From contig JAQXMG010000031.1 of the NCBI GenBank assembly GCA_029012525.1, positions 1 to 7,183 of the forward strand: a DNA stretch of 7,183 nucleotides, read 5' to 3'. Positions 5,631 through 7,183 of this stretch are shown here, in pieces. The position numbers and the translations under genes were made by a program. The stretch comes from a bacterium. GTDB taxonomy: Bacteria > Bacillota_I > Bacilli_A > RF39 > UBA660. A model generated the notes under the pieces. The model searched no databases, was not told the DNA's origin, and saw nothing but the letters and a program-made list of their open reading frames with translations. Numbering within the stretch: position 1 is the first letter of the stretch; each line of letters begins with the position of its first letter.

Positions 5631-5855
5631 ATGAATCCACAAATGCCATATGGTTTTAATCCAAATATGTTGCCACAACAACCAATGATGCCAAATAATT
5701 TTGGCTATATGGATAATCAAAATAGTAATATTTTGGACTTAGAAAATAAAATAAAAGAATTAGAAAAAAGAGTTCAAGCTATTGAAAATAAACTTAATAT
5801 GACTTCTTCAACTAATTTAAGTGATTCATATCAATCAAGTATGTACATGATGTAA
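5631..5855 (+). CDS. Small Met/Pro/Gln/Asn-rich coiled-coil protein, coat-like, unknown function
   Basis: 74 residues. The N-terminal third (1-30) is low complexity, rich in Met, Pro, Gln, Asn and aromatic residues (MNPQMPYGFNPNMLPQQ). Residues 33-56 are a short coiled coil with clear hydrophobic heptads (ILDLENKIKELEKRVQAIE). The end is polar and finishes in YQSSMYMM (67-74). There is no signal peptide, TM span or catalytic motif. This composition recalls small spore-coat and surface-layer proteins, which would fit the nearby Cse60-like and GerAB genes; that is inference only. Start ATG 5631 has a strong SD (AAAGGAGG). It is a single-gene unit: its own promoter upstream, a hairpin terminator overlapping the stop. 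No paralogue is visible in the window. Confidence 0.7.
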   Translation: MNPQMPYGFNPNMLPQQPMMPNNFGYMDNQNSNILDLENKIKELEKRVQAIENKLNMTSSTNLSDSYQSSMYMM

Positions 5856-5880
5856 AACTTACAAACAAGTAAGTTTTTTT
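5854..5880. terminator. Terminator between the coat-like and Cse60-like genes
   Basis: 9-bp arms AAAACTTAC (5854-5862) and GTAAGTTTT (5869-5877), 6-base loop, then further T to 5880. Strong U-tract on the plus strand; on the minus strand the stem is preceded by A and followed by UUUUACA, so it probably works both ways. The hairpin starts within the TAA stop of the plus-strand gene. Confidence 0.75.
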
Positions 5881-6052
5881 AATTTTTATAAATCACCATA
5901 GCAGAAAAACAATATATTTGATCTTCAGAAAACATAGATGTACTAACACCAAACTTTATATCAACAACTTCATTATCTAATGTACTTAGAAAATCATTAA
6001 CTTTTTCTTCCAAATCCTTTTCATGAGACTCATCAAATAATTTAACTTTCAT
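5879..6052 (-). CDS. cse60: Sporulation protein Cse60 family
   Basis: 57 residues from ATG 6050-6052. Family members begin right at 'M(x)KVKLFDExHEKDLE', and GGTGA lies upstream of this ATG; the in-frame ATG at 6064 is part of that leader. Motifs: KVKLFDESHEKDLEEKVNDF (2-21), VVDIKFGVSTSMF (29-41) and the ending DQIYCFSAMVIYKN (44-57). The 'QIYCFSAM(I/V)(L/I)Y' end is what I recall of Cse60 (PF10957), a sigma-E-controlled small sporulation protein of Bacillus of unknown biochemical role. A Cys sits in the conserved place (48). The gene is convergent with the coat-like gene and lies downstream of the large secreted-domain gene, but a terminator separates it from that gene. Family members also occur outside sporulation operons, so this alone does not prove sporulation. 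Confidence 0.85.
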   Translation of the reverse strand: MKVKLFDESHEKDLEEKVNDFLSTLDNEVVDIKFGVSTSMFSEDQIYCFSAMVIYKN

Positions 6053-6083
6053 ATTCTTCACCATAACAATTATAAATTATATA

Positions 6084-6116
6084 AATAAAAAAATATGTCT
6101 GATTTTGACATATTTT
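6084..6116 (-). terminator. Terminator of the large right-edge gene
   Basis: Perfect 10-bp arms AAAATATGTC (6090-6099) and GACATATTTT (6107-6116), 7-base loop. On the minus strand the stem runs into a T-rich tract (complement of 6084-6092). It lies about ten bases after the stop at 6126 and about 35 bases before the Cse60-like start. Confidence 0.7.
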
Positions 6117-6125
6117 ATATTTGAT

Positions 6126-7183
6126 TTATTTTATAATAATAGAACGAGATGAAAAATATTGATTAAAACCGCCACCAACATGTCTACCTATTTCAAATAT
6201 TCCTGCTGCACTTCCATCAAAACAATGTCCACCACGTTTATACCAAGGACTACTTCCATCAACAAAATCACCAAAACTTGAACCATACCAATTTGCTGTT
6301 TCTAAATTTGCATGTTGCAATCCTGCATTTGTATAATCTGTACTCGTTGTATAACTATTATAATATTTAGTACTACTTGGATAAGCATTGCCACTATAAG
6401 TACTTGAACAACTTGTGTCAAGACATCCAGTGAACCCAGAGTTATAACGTGAATTTCCTCCGGACCAATTTTGAGTGCCATCTGTATATACGCCCATAAC
6501 ATATTCGTTTACTCCGCCACTCATATCATATATACCATAAATGTTTCCGGTGGTTGATGCTAATGTTGTTATATCTTTTGTTGTTGTTTTATTATCCGTA
6601 CCATATTCTAATAAATAACCATCATAAGTGTAATATCCATAGGAATTATAAAGTGTAGTATCTGATGTTACTGAATTGCCATATATTTCAGTTGCTGAAG
6701 TAGAACCTGGAACTGCTCCACCGCTTCGACCTGTATAAGAATATTTTGTTGTATCATCACAACTATTATTAATATATACATTAACACATGTTGTACTCGA
6801 TGTACATCTACCATAAATACTTTGCGTAAAATATGCAATAGCTCCCCATTCATTATTTTTCATCATATGCGTATCTAATGTTGTATCTATACTTGTATCA
6901 AAACCATAAATATTATTTGTATCTTTCATATTTAATATCGAATAATATAATGTACTTAAATTACTCCAAATCCAGCTTTTTACATCTGGTTTTATAATTG
7001 GAATATGAATTGTGTTATCTGTAGTGTTAGAAATACTTGTTGCACTATTTTCAAACTTTCCTACCCATATTCCATTTAAGCTTTGTGTACCAAATGTAAA
7101 CGCATCATGTGCTGTTGTTTTATTATCTACAAAGGTTATATCAAATGCTCCGGGATTATCTATTGTTCCACCATTATAATTTG
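6126..7183 (-). CDS. Large secreted-type protein with FGE-sulfatase/C-type-lectin-like domain (C-terminal part; N-terminus outside window)
   Basis: The frame is open from the right edge (first full codon 7179-7181) to TAA at 6126, at least 351 residues. An internal ATG at 6929 has no SD and the upstream frame is coherent, so it is not the start. Composition is Ser/Thr/Tyr/Asn/Gly-rich with few Lys/Glu and six Cys, which looks extracellular. Motifs in visible-residue numbering: AFTFGTQSLNGIWVGKFE (27-44), MMKNNEWGAIAYFTQSIYG (106-124), YGIYDMSGGVNEYVMG (215-230), WYKRGGHC (313-320) and SRSIIIK (345-351). 'GIYDMSGx(V)xE(W/Y)V...RGG...' is the signature order of formylglycine-generating-enzyme (FGE-sulfatase, SUMF1) domains, whose fold is shared with C-type-lectin-like binding proteins. 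The FGE catalytic Cys pair is not apparent, so a binding or adhesin role is more likely (inference). Related proteins in gut Bacillota are, as I recall, multidomain surface proteins. Confidence 0.65.
   Translation of the reverse strand, partial: NYNGGTIDNPGAFDITFVDNKTTAHDAFTFGTQSLNGIWVGKFENSATSISNTTDNTIHIPIIKPDVKSWIWSNLSTLYYSILNMKDTNNIYGFDTSIDTTLDTHMMKNNEWGAIAYFTQSIYGRCTSSTTCVNVYINNSCDDTTKYSYTGRSGGAVPGSTSATEIYGNSVTSDTTLYNSYGYYTYDGYLLEYGTDNKTTTKDITTLASTTGNIYGIYDMSGGVNEYVMGVYTDGTQNWSGGNSRYNSGFTGCLDTSCSSTYSGNAYPSSTKYYNSYTTSTDYTNAGLQHANLETANWYGSSFGDFVDGSSPWYKRGGHCFDGSAAGIFEIGRHVGGGFNQYFSSRSIIIK

Noticed and set aside
6064..6110. Sigma-E promoter upstream of the Cse60-like gene (CATATT on the minus strand)
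   Set aside because: The box lies in the terminator stem, and no CATACAAT-like -10 occurs at the expected spacing of about 14 bases.
6126..6300. Diversity-generating retroelement variable region at the 3' end of the FGE/CLec-like gene
   Set aside because: The fold fits DGR targets, but the last codons show no cluster of AAC/AAT-type variable positions, and no template repeat or reverse transcriptase is seen downstream within the window.
1..7183. Mollicutes-type genetic code (TGA = Trp), suggested by AT-richness and by no gene here ending in TGA
   Set aside because: Trp codons I read are TGG, and genes have normal lengths with TAA/TAG stops. Twelve stops are too few to conclude anything from the absence of TGA in such AT-rich DNA.

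Overview
The window is very AT-rich (about a quarter G+C by eye). Shine-Dalgarno sites are strong (AGGAGG, GAGGTG), terminators are short hairpins followed by U-tracts, and all Trp codons I read are TGG, so the standard bacterial code applies. This fits a low-GC Bacillota, most likely an uncultured gut Bacilli lineage near Erysipelotrichales/RF39. That placement is an inference, not a match. Two genes point to a spore-forming ancestry or lifestyle: the C-terminal half of a GerAB-type germinant-receptor permease at the left edge, and a Cse60-like sporulation protein near 5.9-6.05 kb. A small coat-like protein at 5.6 kb has a promoter that also fits the sigma-K pattern.

Layout. 1-620 (+) is the end of the germination permease. 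It converges on a minus-strand pair of small phage-type membrane proteins (617-973 holin-like; 985-1287 XhlA/holin-accessory-like). One hairpin holding both stop codons separates them. Next on the minus strand is a membrane-anchored protein with seven beta-propeller-like repeats (1385-2614). A five-gene minus-strand cluster then runs from about 5.55 kb to 2.68 kb: trmB (tRNA m7G46 methyltransferase), a lipoprotein, an acidic disordered protein with an amphipathic N-terminus, a DUF948/YtxG-like protein and a YtxH-like protein. It ends at a terminator whose U-tract almost touches the propeller gene's ribosome binding site.

To the right, a 74-aa coat-like protein is read divergently from trmB (5631-5855, +). 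It converges on the Cse60-like gene (5879-6052, -) across a shared hairpin. From 6126 to the right edge lies the C-terminal part, at least 351 residues, of a Ser/Thr/Tyr/Asn/Gly-rich, cysteine-bearing and probably secreted protein. It has a formylglycine-generating-enzyme/C-type-lectin-like fold signature, and its base composition looks richer in G+C than its neighbours.

How the genes may work together: the trmB cluster joins a housekeeping tRNA modifier to four envelope-associated proteins, two of which (YtxG-YtxH) form a conserved Bacillus pair. I see no rRNA, tRNA, CRISPR array, transposase or integrase. No intergenic gap exceeds about 100 bases.
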